Source: Haloferax denitrificans ATCC 35960
GTDB lineage: Archaea > Halobacteriota > Halobacteria > Halobacteriales > Haloferacaceae
Length of the DNA: 64,000 nucleotides
Reading direction: 5' to 3'
Assembly: GCF_000337795.1 (NCBI RefSeq)
Contig: NZ_AOLP01000008.1
Span: forward strand, 124,001-188,000
The position numbers and the translations under genes are program-made. The notes below the pieces were generated by a model that did no database searches, was not told the DNA's origin, and saw only the letters and a list, made by a program, of their open reading frames with translations. This document shows positions 8,675-17,238 of this stretch, piece after piece; the stretch's first letter is position 1; the number at the start of each line of letters is the position of its first letter.

Positions 8675-9247
8675 TTACGACTCCAAGGACCGCAACAACT
8701 GCGCGACGTAGGGGCTGTTCCCCCAGCTTCGGTGCGGGGAAATCGCCGTGAGAAGCGTCCGCGCCTCGGCGCGCGTCATGTGGCCGTTGCGGGCGTAGTC
8801 GCAGACGAGCCGCGGCGTCGGGACGATTCGCGGCCCGCGCAGGACGGCGTGAACGAGCGCGAAGTTCGTTCCCCCGAACTCGTCGGTGAGAAAGCCGTCG
8901 ACGGCGAGCGCGTTCGCGAGAACGATGCCGTCGGTCTCGCCGTCGTCGAGGCCGAACGTCGGGCGCTCGTCGGGCGTGTCCGCTCGTCCGTACGGATCTT
9001 CGACCGCGTAGTAGTCTCGCGCGGCCAGCACGTTCGTCGCCGCCGCACCGTGGATGTCACGGTACTGCGCGATGTCACGCAGTTCCGCGACCACTTCGGG
9101 CGGCACGGACACCTCACACGACGTGAGCACGTACTGAAGCGGGTCCGGAGCGGCGGAGCTGTCGTAGTCGGGGTCCGCACGGGGAACCGCGAGGCTCACG
9201 AGCGCGCTCGTGTCGGCGACCGCCGTCCGGAGACGTGGGCCGCTCAT
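8675..9247 (-). CDS. PIN-domain protein (VapC-like toxin candidate)
   Basis: 190 aa from the ATG at 9247, chosen because it overlaps the antitoxin stop by ATGA. The same frame stays open upstream to 9676, but that extension lies under the antitoxin gene and is not coding. Acidic residues of a PIN nuclease are visible: AVADTSALVSL near the start, PEVVAELRD, and DDGETDGIVLANAL with FLTDEFGG later. Probably a Mg-dependent RNase held inactive by the RHH protein upstream. Longer than typical VapC (about 130 aa). Confidence 0.78.
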   Translation of the reverse strand: MSGPRLRTAVADTSALVSLAVPRADPDYDSSAAPDPLQYVLTSCEVSVPPEVVAELRDIAQYRDIHGAAATNVLAARDYYAVEDPYGRADTPDERPTFGLDDGETDGIVLANALAVDGFLTDEFGGTNFALVHAVLRGPRIVPTPRLVCDYARNGHMTRAEARTLLTAISPHRSWGNSPYVAQLLRSLES

Positions 9248-9612
9248 CACTCGTCGGTATCGCTCGAATCGGCCGTCGTCGCCTCGCCGCCGTAGATATC
9301 GACGTTCTCGGGTGCGGCCAGGTCCAGCGGCTCGCCTTCGAGGTCCGCTTTGAGCAGTCGGAGCCGCTGGGCCGTCTCGGCTCCGACGAGCTGTTTGACC
9401 GTCTCGAAGTCGAGCTGGTCGTCGTAGTACTTCGTCGCGACCAACTCTTGGACGGCTTCGCTGTGGGCGGTGTCCTCGATGTAGTCGCGGATGGCCTCTA
9501 CGAGGAGGTCGGTCCGGTCCTTGTCGAAGAGGTCCGCGAGCGCGTCGAGACGCTCGACGAGGTACTCGGGCGACTGAAAGTGGACTCGACGGGGGTCGTC
9601 GCTCGCGCTCAT
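9247..9612 (-). CDS. Ribbon-helix-helix antitoxin paired with the PIN protein
   Basis: 121 aa from the internal ATG at 9612. The first residues RRVHFQSPEYLVERLDALAD continue into RTDLLVEAIRDYIED, the strand-helix-helix arrangement of an RHH DNA-binding dimer. The longer frame to 9747 would add a low-complexity N-terminus that overlaps a hairpin, so I do not use it. The last part (about 60 residues) should wrap the PIN toxin. The gene order, antitoxin then toxin with a 4-nt overlap, is that of an autoregulated addiction module. Confidence 0.72.
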   Translation of the reverse strand: MSASDDPRRVHFQSPEYLVERLDALADLFDKDRTDLLVEAIRDYIEDTAHSEAVQELVATKYYDDQLDFETVKQLVGAETAQRLRLLKADLEGEPLDLAAPENVDIYGGEATTADSSDTDE

Positions 9613-9743
9613 CTCGTGTGCAAGTTCTGCACACAGACGAATAACGGTTTCGTCGCGTTGCACACGGCTTGCACATGTGGTTCGGCGCGGAGGGGGCTCA
9701 GGGGACCCAGTCCCGTTCAAACAGAGAGACGCAAGGAGAAGGT

Positions 9744-9761
9744 CCACGACTTCAGTCGTGG
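9744..9761. repeat. Perfect hairpin resembling an IS200/IS605 right end
   Basis: CCACGAC-TTCA-GTCGTGG: 7-bp stem with a 4-nt loop. In haloarchaea this shape with a TTCA loop is familiar from the 3' end of TnpB-carrying IS200/IS605 elements. No transposase gene is attached. It also lies just downstream of the leftward aldehyde dehydrogenase, so it could be that gene's terminator. Confidence 0.4.
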
Positions 9762-9802
9762 GTCACCGACCGCGGTTCGCTCTCAGGCCGGCGTCGTCCG
9801 GC

Positions 9803-11293
9803 TCACAGCGGGTAGTCGCGGGGTTCGTGCTGGAGGGAAATCCATTTGTCCTCGGTGATTTCGTCGAGGAAGGCGTCGCTGTTGTAGGTGCCGACGCCGG
9901 AGGCTCCGATACCGCTGAACGGGACGTGCGCCTCGTCGTTGATGGGCTGGTCGTTGACGTGGACGTTGCCGGTCTCCATGCGGAGGGCGATTTCCTTGCC
10001 CGCGGCGAGGTCGCCGGCGTGGACCGACCCGGAGAGGCCGTACTCGGTCGCGTTGGCGAGTTCGACCGCCTCGTCGACGTCCGAGAACGGAATGACGGGC
10101 GCGATGGGACCGAAGTGCTCGTTGCAGGCCGCGGCCATGTCGTTCGTCACGCCCGAGAGGACGGTCGGTTCGACGACCAGCGAGTCGTCGACGCCGTCGA
10201 GGTCGGCCGTCGAGCCGCCGGTTTCCAGCGTCGCGCCGGCGTCGACCGTCTCCTCGACGTAGCCCAGCATCTCGTCGCGCTGGGACTCGTCGATGATGGG
10301 ACCGACGACCGTGTCGTCCTCGTGGGCGGAGCCGACGGGTAGCTCCGCGGCCCGCTCGGTCAGCTTCTCGACGTACTCGTCGTAGACCGACTCGTGGACG
10401 ATGTGGCGGTTGATGGAGATACAGACCTGCCCCTGGTGGACGAAGCTCCCGAAGACCGCGGCGTCGACCGCGCGGTCGACGTCCGCGTCCTCGGTCACGA
10501 TGTGGGCGTTGTTTCCGCCGAGCTCCATCGCGGGCACGGCGAGGTTCTCGCCGGCGATACCGGAGACGCGCTTGCCGACCTCGGTCGACCCGGTGAACGC
10601 CACCACGTCGCTCTCGGGGTGGCCGGCGACGCGGTCGCCGATTTCGGAGCCGCGGCCGGTGACGACGTTGACGACGCCCTCGGGGAGGTCGGTCTCCTCG
10701 AACAGCTTGGCGAACAGCAACCCGCCCGTGATTGGCGAGTTGGTCGACGGCTTCAGCACGACCGCGTTGCCCGCGGCGACCGCGGGCGCGACCGCCCGCA
10801 TCGACAGGTTCAGCGGGAAGTTCCACGGCGAGATGACCGTCACCACGCCCTTCGGGTTCTTCTGAACGATGTTTTCCTTCCCGGGGATGTTGGAGTCGAC
10901 GTACTCGCCCCGCATCCGACGGGGAAGCGTCGCGGCCTCGCTCGCGTGGTCGGTGGCAATCTGGATGGACGTCTCGCCCATGATGCGCGAGCCGCCGACC
11001 TCGTGTGCGAGGAGGTCGACAATCTCCTGTTCGTACTCGCGCAGTTTCTGGAGGAACTGCTCGACGACCTCCTGACGTCGCGCGGGCGGCGCTTCGGCCC
11101 ACGACTCCTGGGCTTCGGCGGCCGCCTCGTAGGCGGCGTCGACGTCGGCCTCCGTCCCGCGAGGGACGTGCGCAATCGTCTCGCGGGTCGACGGGTCTTC
11201 GACCGCGATGCTCTCACCGCTCTCACTGTCGGTCCACTCGCCGTCGATGTACAGCGCGTTCCAGTCGGCGTCGGTGGCGATGTCGTCGACCAT
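9803..11293 (-). CDS. NAD(P)-dependent aldehyde dehydrogenase
   Basis: 496 aa, full length for the ALDH superfamily. ISPWNFPLNL, AVVLKPSTNSP and the cofactor loop AFTGSTEVGKRV are visible, followed by the base glutamate in MELGGNNAHIV and the catalytic cysteine in HQGQVCISINRH. It oxidises an aldehyde to the acid; the overall look is of a benzaldehyde/semialdehyde-type enzyme, but the substrate cannot be read from sequence. Single gene, divergent from the small winged-helix gene at 11554, with three 23-bp repeats in between. Confidence 0.88.
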   Translation of the reverse strand: MVDDIATDADWNALYIDGEWTDSESGESIAVEDPSTRETIAHVPRGTEADVDAAYEAAAEAQESWAEAPPARRQEVVEQFLQKLREYEQEIVDLLAHEVGGSRIMGETSIQIATDHASEAATLPRRMRGEYVDSNIPGKENIVQKNPKGVVTVISPWNFPLNLSMRAVAPAVAAGNAVVLKPSTNSPITGGLLFAKLFEETDLPEGVVNVVTGRGSEIGDRVAGHPESDVVAFTGSTEVGKRVSGIAGENLAVPAMELGGNNAHIVTEDADVDRAVDAAVFGSFVHQGQVCISINRHIVHESVYDEYVEKLTERAAELPVGSAHEDDTVVGPIIDESQRDEMLGYVEETVDAGATLETGGSTADLDGVDDSLVVEPTVLSGVTNDMAAACNEHFGPIAPVIPFSDVDEAVELANATEYGLSGSVHAGDLAAGKEIALRMETGNVHVNDQPINDEAHVPFSGIGASGVGTYNSDAFLDEITEDKWISLQHEPRDYPL

Positions 11294-11416
11294 GTGCAGT
11301 CGTGCGTTGGTGACTGCGGGATAAATGGGGCCGTAATGGGGAGAAGGGCTTGGGTTGCAACAACCTCAAAAGCGTCTGTCCCTATGACGCCCGACCGACG
11401 GTGCGGGGTTCCACAG

Positions 11417-11485
11417 TAACAGCGTACGAAAAAGGCGGGTGACAGCGTACAAAAAAGGAGGATAACAGCGTACGAAAAAGGTGGG
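11417..11485. repeat. Three tandem 23-bp repeats in a divergent promoter region
   Basis: Units at 11417-11439, 11440-11462 and 11463-11485 share the pattern TRACAGCGTACRAAAAAGG followed by four variable bases. Units 1 and 3 contain the palindrome CGTACG. The period of 23 bp is close to two helical turns, so the sites face the same side of the DNA. They lie between the leftward aldehyde dehydrogenase and the rightward small winged-helix gene. Confidence 0.75.
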
Positions 11486-11553
11486 TAAACGAAACACCCG
11501 AACCGACACCACCTTCTTTACCGAGCGTTCCGTGGTCGCGAACAGAGGACTCG

Positions 11554-11769
11554 ATGACATCGAAACAGGGTGGACACACACCGCTTTCTCCTCGCGCGAC
11601 GCGAGCGTTCGAGCACCTTCGGCCCCTCGTCGCCGACCGCGACGCCGGGATGCCCGTGACCGACGCGCGCCGCCGGGTGCGCTCGGCGGGCGAAGACCCC
11701 GAGGCCGTCGACGAACTCCTGAACAAGGGGTATCTCTACGAAGTCGAAGGCGACGTGTACGTGACGTGA
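11554..11769 (+). CDS. Small winged-helix-like protein, function unknown
   Basis: 71 aa. Not a family I can name. The predicted pattern is three helices followed by NKGYLYEVEGDVYVT, which looks like the two-strand wing of a winged-helix DNA-binding domain. The reading frame shows normal haloarchaeal codon use with G/C at third positions. Its upstream region holds the 23-bp repeats, so autoregulation is a reasonable guess. The gene after it is 370 bp away. Confidence 0.6.
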   Translation: MTSKQGGHTPLSPRATRAFEHLRPLVADRDAGMPVTDARRRVRSAGEDPEAVDELLNKGYLYEVEGDVYVT

Positions 11770-12137
11770 CGGCCAGCGCACCGGCCTGACCGGAACCCGG
11801 CGGCGGGCCACCGAACCGGCCCGGACGCGAAGGAGTGCGAGCCCGACCGCCCCGTGACTCGATTACGGGGGGCGGATACCCTGCGACACGCGAGCATTTT
11901 CGACTATATAGCTCCCGTTCGACTCGTGAGACCCACGTATTCGGCATGAGAACCGCGGGGTGCCACGAGAGACGCGCACCGAGAGCGAGACCCGCGACGT
12001 GTATCGTGAAGAGCGACGAACTGGTCGCGCCAACCGCTGATTCGCACCAACGCTGACGGCGGAACGCGGGGCGAATCACCCCGGCTCACTTCCGGCTACC
12101 CAACGTTTTTGCGTCGATTCGGCGTATCTGTGCGGGC
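11770..12137. other. Intergenic region without a convincing gene
   Basis: 368 bp. A short rightward frame (73 codons from 11835) has no recognisable domain and poor codon structure. GACTATATAGC around 11901-11912 is a TATA-like box with no good gene behind it, possibly starting a non-coding transcript. Confidence 0.4.
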
Positions 12138-13148
12138 ATGACGACACTCGAAGACATCGACCTGGACTTCGTCCCGTTCGGGGAGACGGGCCTCCAGACG
12201 AGCGAACTCCAGTTAGGGACGTGGCGGTTCGGCAAGGAGACCGAACAGGGGAACGTCGAAATCGACGAGGAGCGCGCACACGAGCTCCTCGACGCCTACG
12301 AGGCGGCCGGCGGGCGCTTCATCGACACCGCCGACGTGTACGGCGGCGGCGCGAGCGAGCGCTGGATCGGCGACTGGCTCGAAGACCGAGACCGAGAGCG
12401 GTTCACCATCGCGTCCAAAATCTACTGGCAGATTCGAAGCGGCGACCCGAACAGCCGCGGGACGAACCGGAAGAACATCCGCCACCGCATCGACGCCCTG
12501 CTCGACCGCCTCGACACCGACTACGTGGACGTGCTCTACATCCACCGCTGGGACGACGAGACGCCCACGCGCGAGATGATGAAGACGCTCAACGGCCTCG
12601 TCGAGGACGGGAAGGTCCACTACCTCGGCGCGTCGACGCTCCGACCGAACGCGTGGAAGGTGGCGAAGGCGAACGAGATCGCCCGCGCCGAGGGCTGGGA
12701 GCCGTTCACCGTCGCACAGCCGCGGTACAACCTCGTCGACCGGGAAATCGAGGGAGACTACTTGGAGATGACCCGCTCGTACGGCATCGCGGTCTGTCCG
12801 TGGAGCCCGCTCGGACAGGGCTTTCTCACCGGGAAGTACACCCGCGAGGACGGCCTCACCGGCGAGTCTCGCGCCGCGGAGTCCAGTCGGTTCGAGGACT
12901 CCTACCTGACCGAGGAGAACTTCGACGTGCACGACGAACTCGACGCCGTCGCCGAAGAAGTCGACGCGACGCCCGCCCAGACGGCGCTCGCGTGGCTCAT
13001 GCACCGCGACGGCGTCACGGCCCCCATCGTCGGCGCGCGCACGGTGGAACAACTGACCGAGAACCTCGAAGCCGCCGCTATCGACCTCACCGACGAGCAG
13101 GTCGACCGCCTGACCGAAGCGAAGCCCGACCCCTACGCGGGGCTCTAA
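12138..13148 (+). CDS. Aldo/keto reductase
   Basis: 336 aa TIM-barrel oxidoreductase. The catalytic tetrad is visible: Asp and Tyr in FIDTADVYGGGASE, Lys in TIASKIYW, and His in DVLYIHRWDDE. The NADPH-binding C-terminus reads IVGARTVEQLTENL. Closest in look to YajO/Kv-beta-like AKRs that reduce small aldehydes. Single gene, convergent with the FemAB-like gene 19 bp downstream. Substrate unknown. Confidence 0.88.
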   Translation: MTTLEDIDLDFVPFGETGLQTSELQLGTWRFGKETEQGNVEIDEERAHELLDAYEAAGGRFIDTADVYGGGASERWIGDWLEDRDRERFTIASKIYWQIRSGDPNSRGTNRKNIRHRIDALLDRLDTDYVDVLYIHRWDDETPTREMMKTLNGLVEDGKVHYLGASTLRPNAWKVAKANEIARAEGWEPFTVAQPRYNLVDREIEGDYLEMTRSYGIAVCPWSPLGQGFLTGKYTREDGLTGESRAAESSRFEDSYLTEENFDVHDELDAVAEEVDATPAQTALAWLMHRDGVTAPIVGARTVEQLTENLEAAAIDLTDEQVDRLTEAKPDPYAGL

Positions 13149-13167
13149 CTCGGGGCTGGCTGGGTAG

Positions 13168-14187
13168 TCACACCCCCTCGCGAATCGCCTTGTAGAGGTG
13201 CGCGAGCGTCTTCATCCCCGCCGCGTTCCGTTCGAGGCTGTAGAAGGGGTGGAGCTCGGGGTTGAACTTCGCCTTGTATCGGTTGATGCGGCGGTTGTTC
13301 GCGCCGACGAGGTCGTAGGTCGTCCGCCCGCGGTCCATCGCGTCGCGCATGATGCGCCAGTCCAGCAGGTCGTTGATGGCGAGGTCGGAATCGACGTCCG
13401 TCCGGACGCCGCCTTGCCACCGCGAGACCGTCTCCTTGTAGTCGATGACGAGGATTCCGCCGGCGAACTCGCCGTCGATACGGAGGACGTAGGGGCGAAC
13501 CTGCCCCTCCGGGAGAGTGGTGTAAAGGTCCCTGACGAACTCCGATGTCGACCGATAGGAGATGCCTTGAGACTCGTAGCGCGAGGCGACCTGTTCGACG
13601 ATTTGCTCGATTTCTTCGAGTCCGCCCTCCTCGATGGTGTACGCGTCGTCGGGCGCGTTCCGGATGTTCGACCGGGCGTCACTGCTGAAGCTCATGAACA
13701 CGTCGTCGACGCCGGGCGAGAGGTCGACGTGGTAGGTGTACTGCGGCGTTATCGCGTAGTCGTTCCACGAGAACGCTCTGAGGTCGTCGTATCGGCCGTC
13801 GAGGCGGATGTGAGTGTAGCGCGGTCGAATCTCCTCGCGGACCCAGTCGAGACAGTCGTCGATGAACTCGTGGTGTCGGCCCTCGCGCTTTCGCTGTTTC
13901 ATGTGGTCCATGTTCAGGAGGACCGGACCGAGGTACGCGACTCGAAGCTCCGGCGGCGGTGAGAACACCGTCGCTATCGGTCCCTTGTTGATGCGAAACA
14001 GCGGGAACAGCCCGACGACTTCCTCGCCTTTTCGTCCGACGAGCGGAACCAACTCCGCGCCGGCGTGTGCCGCCTGAATCTCCAGCGCGTCGTACTGATG
14101 GAACGCGTTGCCATGCGGGGACTGTTCGACGAACGCGTCCCAGCCGTGGACGTCGTCTCCAGTCGCCCGCCGAACCTCGATACTCAT
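13168..14187 (-). CDS. FemAB/GNAT-fold acyl- or aminoacyl-transferase-like protein
   Basis: 339 aa from the ATG at 14187 (MSIEVRRATGDD); the longer frame upstream has no coding look. The protein shows the doubled GNAT arrangement of FemAB-like proteins: WDAFVEQSPHGNAFHQYD at the N-terminus, a YTYHVDLSPG strand at the centre, SDARSNIRNAP, then GGILVIDYKETVSRWQGG and DLVGANNRRINRYKAKFNPEL. Bacterial relatives add amino acids to peptidoglycan, which archaea lack, so here it probably modifies a cell-surface glycan, lipid or protein. No glycosylation genes are adjacent. Confidence 0.7.
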   Translation of the reverse strand: MSIEVRRATGDDVHGWDAFVEQSPHGNAFHQYDALEIQAAHAGAELVPLVGRKGEEVVGLFPLFRINKGPIATVFSPPPELRVAYLGPVLLNMDHMKQRKREGRHHEFIDDCLDWVREEIRPRYTHIRLDGRYDDLRAFSWNDYAITPQYTYHVDLSPGVDDVFMSFSSDARSNIRNAPDDAYTIEEGGLEEIEQIVEQVASRYESQGISYRSTSEFVRDLYTTLPEGQVRPYVLRIDGEFAGGILVIDYKETVSRWQGGVRTDVDSDLAINDLLDWRIMRDAMDRGRTTYDLVGANNRRINRYKAKFNPELHPFYSLERNAAGMKTLAHLYKAIREGV

Positions 14188-14383
14188 GAGTAAGGTGCCT
14201 GAACTGTCGCGTCTGACCGCTTTGTTATGCACCCATTATACGGGTGATTGCACCCGATTTGAACGCGTCACAACCGCGTCACGGCGGGCGTTAATGGAAT
14301 ATTTCTGATAAGAAAGCGAAGAAGGCGAGCGTTCACGAGTCGAGAGTCGGCGGGGCGGGAGGAAACCGTCGGAGCAGGGACTA

Positions 14384-14405
14384 CCCTCGCGTTTGTAAAT
14401 CTAGG
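14384..14405 (-). repeat. Isolated copy of a replication-origin repeat
   Basis: 22 nt identical to 19026-19047, an origin repeat of the orc locus, including the ATCTAGG extension that only that copy has. It lies 4.6 kb left of the origin and about 40 bp before the ATG of the FMN-binding protein gene. Confidence 0.75.
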
Positions 14406-14445
14406 TCGGAGCCACCGTTTTACCCCGAGAGAGCCATATCTAACC

Positions 14446-14838
14446 ATGACCGGCCTCTCCGAACGCGCCGCGGCGCTCGTCACGAGCGAACCGCTCATGG
14501 CGCACCTCGCGACCAGCGTCGACGACCGCCCTCACGTCGCCCCCGTCTGGTTCGACTACGCGGCCGACCGCGGGGTATTCGAGGTGCTCACTTCGGGTCG
14601 AAAGCTCGACAACGTCCGCGAGAACCCGCGCGTCGCGCTCTCCATACAGAAAGACAAGCGGGGACAGGCGCAATGGAAGGTGACGGTTCTCGGGACGGCC
14701 ACCGTCGTCGCCGACGACGACGCCGTGCGAGACGCCACGCGGCGAATCAACCGGAAGTACGGGGCCGAGGAGTCGGCGTGGCCCGAAAACGAGTTGGTCC
14801 GAATCTCGGTGGGGACCGCGACTGTCAGCGAGTACTGA
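14446..14838 (+). CDS. Pyridoxamine 5'-phosphate oxidase-like FMN-binding protein
   Basis: 130 aa split-barrel flavin-binding fold. MAHLATSVDDRPHVAPVWFDY and VFEVLTSGRKLDNVRENPRVALSI fit the FMN-binding and dimer strands of the PNPOx-like family. Small family members reduce or oxidise diverse cofactors (some use F420), so the reaction is open. TATA-like TTTTACC is about 25 bp before the ATG. Confidence 0.82.
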   Translation: MTGLSERAAALVTSEPLMAHLATSVDDRPHVAPVWFDYAADRGVFEVLTSGRKLDNVRENPRVALSIQKDKRGQAQWKVTVLGTATVVADDDAVRDATRRINRKYGAEESAWPENELVRISVGTATVSEY

Positions 14839-14890
14839 ACTCTTTCAGACGGACAGCCGGAAGGCACCGAGTCAGTCGGACGACGGTGTC

Positions 14891-16420
14891 TCAGTCGGAC
14901 GACGGCGCGTCGGTTCGGCCGTCGTCGAACCGCCGAATCTCCCGCGAGAGTCGATTGAGGTCGAACCCGGCGTCTGCGAGTCGGGCGGCGACGAGCGACG
15001 CCGCCGTCGACACCACGAACGCCCCGCCGAAGGAGGTGAGATACAGCGGGTCGGCCGCGGGGAGCAGGCCGCCGACGACCGGAATCGACGTGATGACGCC
15101 GCGGAGGTCGGGGAAGAACGCGAGGCCGACCGCGAGCCCGGTGAGACTGCTCGCGAGCGCGCCGAGCCCGGTGATTCGCGTCGAGTACAGCCCGTAGACG
15201 AGCGGGAAGGCGACGGCCGCGCCGAGCAGGTCGGCGAAGAAGAACAGCCGGAGGACGCTCTGAGCCCGGAGGCTGACGTAAATCGCGGCGACAGCGACGG
15301 CGATTGTGAGCGCCCGCGACCCGAACGCGAGACGGCGGTCGCTCGGTTCCGCGAGCAGGCGGGCGAGGTCCGCGGTCACGAGGCTCGAAAGCGCGTTGAA
15401 CAGCGTGTCGATGGAGCTCATCACGAGCAGGAGCGCGAGGAGGACCGCCGCGAGGACGAGCCACTCGGGGAACGCCTCGCCGAGGAGGACGAAGAAGGCG
15501 GCGTCGGCGTTGTAGCCCGCGCTCGCGGGGTCGGTGACGACGGCGGCGTTGCCGACCGCGACGACGCCGAAGAAGGCGGTGATGAACACGATGGCACCGT
15601 TGGCGAGCGCCGCGGTCCGGAAGCTCCGCCCGACCGTCTCCGAGGAGTCGGCCGCGTAGATGCGTTGCCACCACGTCTGGTTGATGAGTTCCGCGCCGAG
15701 AATTGCGAAGGCGAGCGCGAGCCCGAACTGCAGGCCGGCGACCGCACCGAGGTCGAGGAGCGCGGGGTTCGTCGCCGTGATGCCGTCGATGGTCGCGGCG
15801 GGACCGCCGAGCGCGACGAGCGCGCCGACGAACGCGAGCAAGAGGAGTGGAATGACGACGACCGCTTGGACCGCGTCGGTGGCGATGCTGGCTCGGAGGC
15901 CACCGTAACTCGTGTACAGCAGGACGAAGCCGCCGACGAGGAGCGCGGTCTGCCACTGCGGGACGCCGGCGACGAGCGAGAGCGCGCCCGCGATGCCGGT
16001 CAGTTCGGCGGCGAGGAAGATGAACATGTAGAGCGCGCTCACGAGGAGGACGAAGGCGTACATCGCGGTGCCGTAGCGGGCGTGGGCGTACTCGGTCAGC
16101 GAGTGGCCCTCGGGGATGAGGTCCCGAATTCGCGGGCCGAGGCGGGCGTAGACGAGCATCGGAACGGCCTCGCCGACCGCGTAGCCGACGACGGCGGCGA
16201 TACCGAAACTCGCGCCCGCTTCGGGGGCCGAAAACAGCACCCAGACGCCCATGACGGACGCGACGAGCGTCGCCGTCGTTCGCCGGCTCCCCGTGGAGTC
16301 GCGAGCGCTGATGAGGTCCTCGACGGAGCCGACGCGGCCGCGGGAGAACCACACGCCGACGCCCGTAAAGGCGACGAGCGTCGCGACGGTCAGCCCGAGC
16401 GCGACGGTCGAACTCACCAT
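14891..16420 (-). CDS. Sodium:solute symporter (SSS family), likely thiamine-precursor uptake
   Basis: 509 aa with about a dozen hydrophobic segments. SSS hallmarks are SRGRVGSVEDLISARDS at the first loop, ASFGIAAVVGYAVGEAVPML, and YTSYGGLRASIATDAVQ in the mid-protein. Its start overlaps the end of the second tenA gene, so it is in the same operon. An SSS member next to thiamine salvage genes (called ThiV in comparative genomics of thiamine metabolism) has been predicted to import hydroxymethylpyrimidine; I transfer that by context only. Confidence 0.8.
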   Translation of the reverse strand: MVSSTVALGLTVATLVAFTGVGVWFSRGRVGSVEDLISARDSTGSRRTTATLVASVMGVWVLFSAPEAGASFGIAAVVGYAVGEAVPMLVYARLGPRIRDLIPEGHSLTEYAHARYGTAMYAFVLLVSALYMFIFLAAELTGIAGALSLVAGVPQWQTALLVGGFVLLYTSYGGLRASIATDAVQAVVVIPLLLLAFVGALVALGGPAATIDGITATNPALLDLGAVAGLQFGLALAFAILGAELINQTWWQRIYAADSSETVGRSFRTAALANGAIVFITAFFGVVAVGNAAVVTDPASAGYNADAAFFVLLGEAFPEWLVLAAVLLALLLVMSSIDTLFNALSSLVTADLARLLAEPSDRRLAFGSRALTIAVAVAAIYVSLRAQSVLRLFFFADLLGAAVAFPLVYGLYSTRITGLGALASSLTGLAVGLAFFPDLRGVITSIPVVGGLLPAADPLYLTSFGGAFVVSTAASLVAARLADAGFDLNRLSREIRRFDDGRTDAPSSD

Positions 16421-17238
16421 CGGCCGTCACCCGGTCGCGAGGAACCGCGACCCAGTTCGTACGCCTCGTCGAAGAACGCGACCTCCAGTTCGACCGTGCG
16501 GCGGAACAGCTGTTCGAGCCGCCGTTGTCGGCGCGGCGAGGCGGCCGCACCCTCGCGGTCGAGTTCGGTCCGGAGCCACTCGACGAACGCCGCGAAGTCG
16601 TCGACGGCGTGGAGTTCGACCCACTCGGAGAGGTAGAACCGCGAGGGCGATTCGTCGGGGTGACTGCCGGCGTCGGCCGCGTCGGTCGCCCACGACAGGT
16701 AGACCCACTCGGCGGGGACGAGCACCGCCAGCGTCTCGGCGTACCCGCCCTGCCCCGCGGCGCGTTCGAGGAGGTCGATGAAGGCGCGCGTCGCGGGCGT
16801 GGTCTTCGGGTCCGAGTAGACGGACTCGGGCACGTCGAGCGCGTCGAACGCCCGCAGGAAGTAGTCGTCTTCGTCGTCGGCGAGGACGCCGAGGAACGAG
16901 ACGAGTTCCGACTTCGACTCCATGGTCGGCGCGGTGCCGACGGCGTGACCGAAGACGCCGACGAGCGTCTCCACGAAGGCGTAGTCCTGTACGAGATACT
17001 GCCTGAACACGTCGTCCGCGAGTTCGTCGGCGGCGAGTTCGCGCGTCAGTCGGTGTGCGGTCGCGTCGTCCCACGAGTCGCCCGCGCGCTCGCGGAGCCA
17101 GTCGGTAAAGCGCGGGTCCGACCGCGACGCGGCGAACTCGTCGTACGTCTCGGGGGCCGACGGGTCGGTGTCGGGTGAATCGGACGAGCCAGCCGAGTTG
17201 GGCAAACCAGTCGATTTGGGCGAATCCGCGCCGGTCAT
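16414..17238 (-). CDS. TenA-family protein, glutamate-type (TenA_E-like)
   Basis: 274 aa from the ATG at 17238, which overlaps the upstream tenA stop by ATGA. About 35 residues of low-complexity Ser/Pro/Asp sequence precede the all-helical TenA domain. Where classical TenA has its catalytic cysteine, this protein reads LVPAEWVYLSW, with Glu and no Cys, the mark of the TenA_E subgroup that acts on aminopyrimidine breakdown products of thiamine. HAVGTAPTMESKSEL corresponds to the substrate-pocket helix. Confidence 0.78.
   Translation of the reverse strand: MTGADSPKSTGLPNSAGSSDSPDTDPSAPETYDEFAASRSDPRFTDWLRERAGDSWDDATAHRLTRELAADELADDVFRQYLVQDYAFVETLVGVFGHAVGTAPTMESKSELVSFLGVLADDEDDYFLRAFDALDVPESVYSDPKTTPATRAFIDLLERAAGQGGYAETLAVLVPAEWVYLSWATDAADAGSHPDESPSRFYLSEWVELHAVDDFAAFVEWLRTELDREGAAASPRRQRRLEQLFRRTVELEVAFFDEAYELGRGSSRPGDGRW

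Noticed and set aside
8675-9676. A 333-codon frame covering the PIN gene and beyond
   Set aside because: The upstream 140 codons are Arg/Pro-rich shadow of the RHH gene on the same strand; the ATG at 9247 overlapping the antitoxin stop is the better start.
11835-12056. A 73-codon rightward frame
   Set aside because: Arg-rich composition, no domain, no conserved start context.
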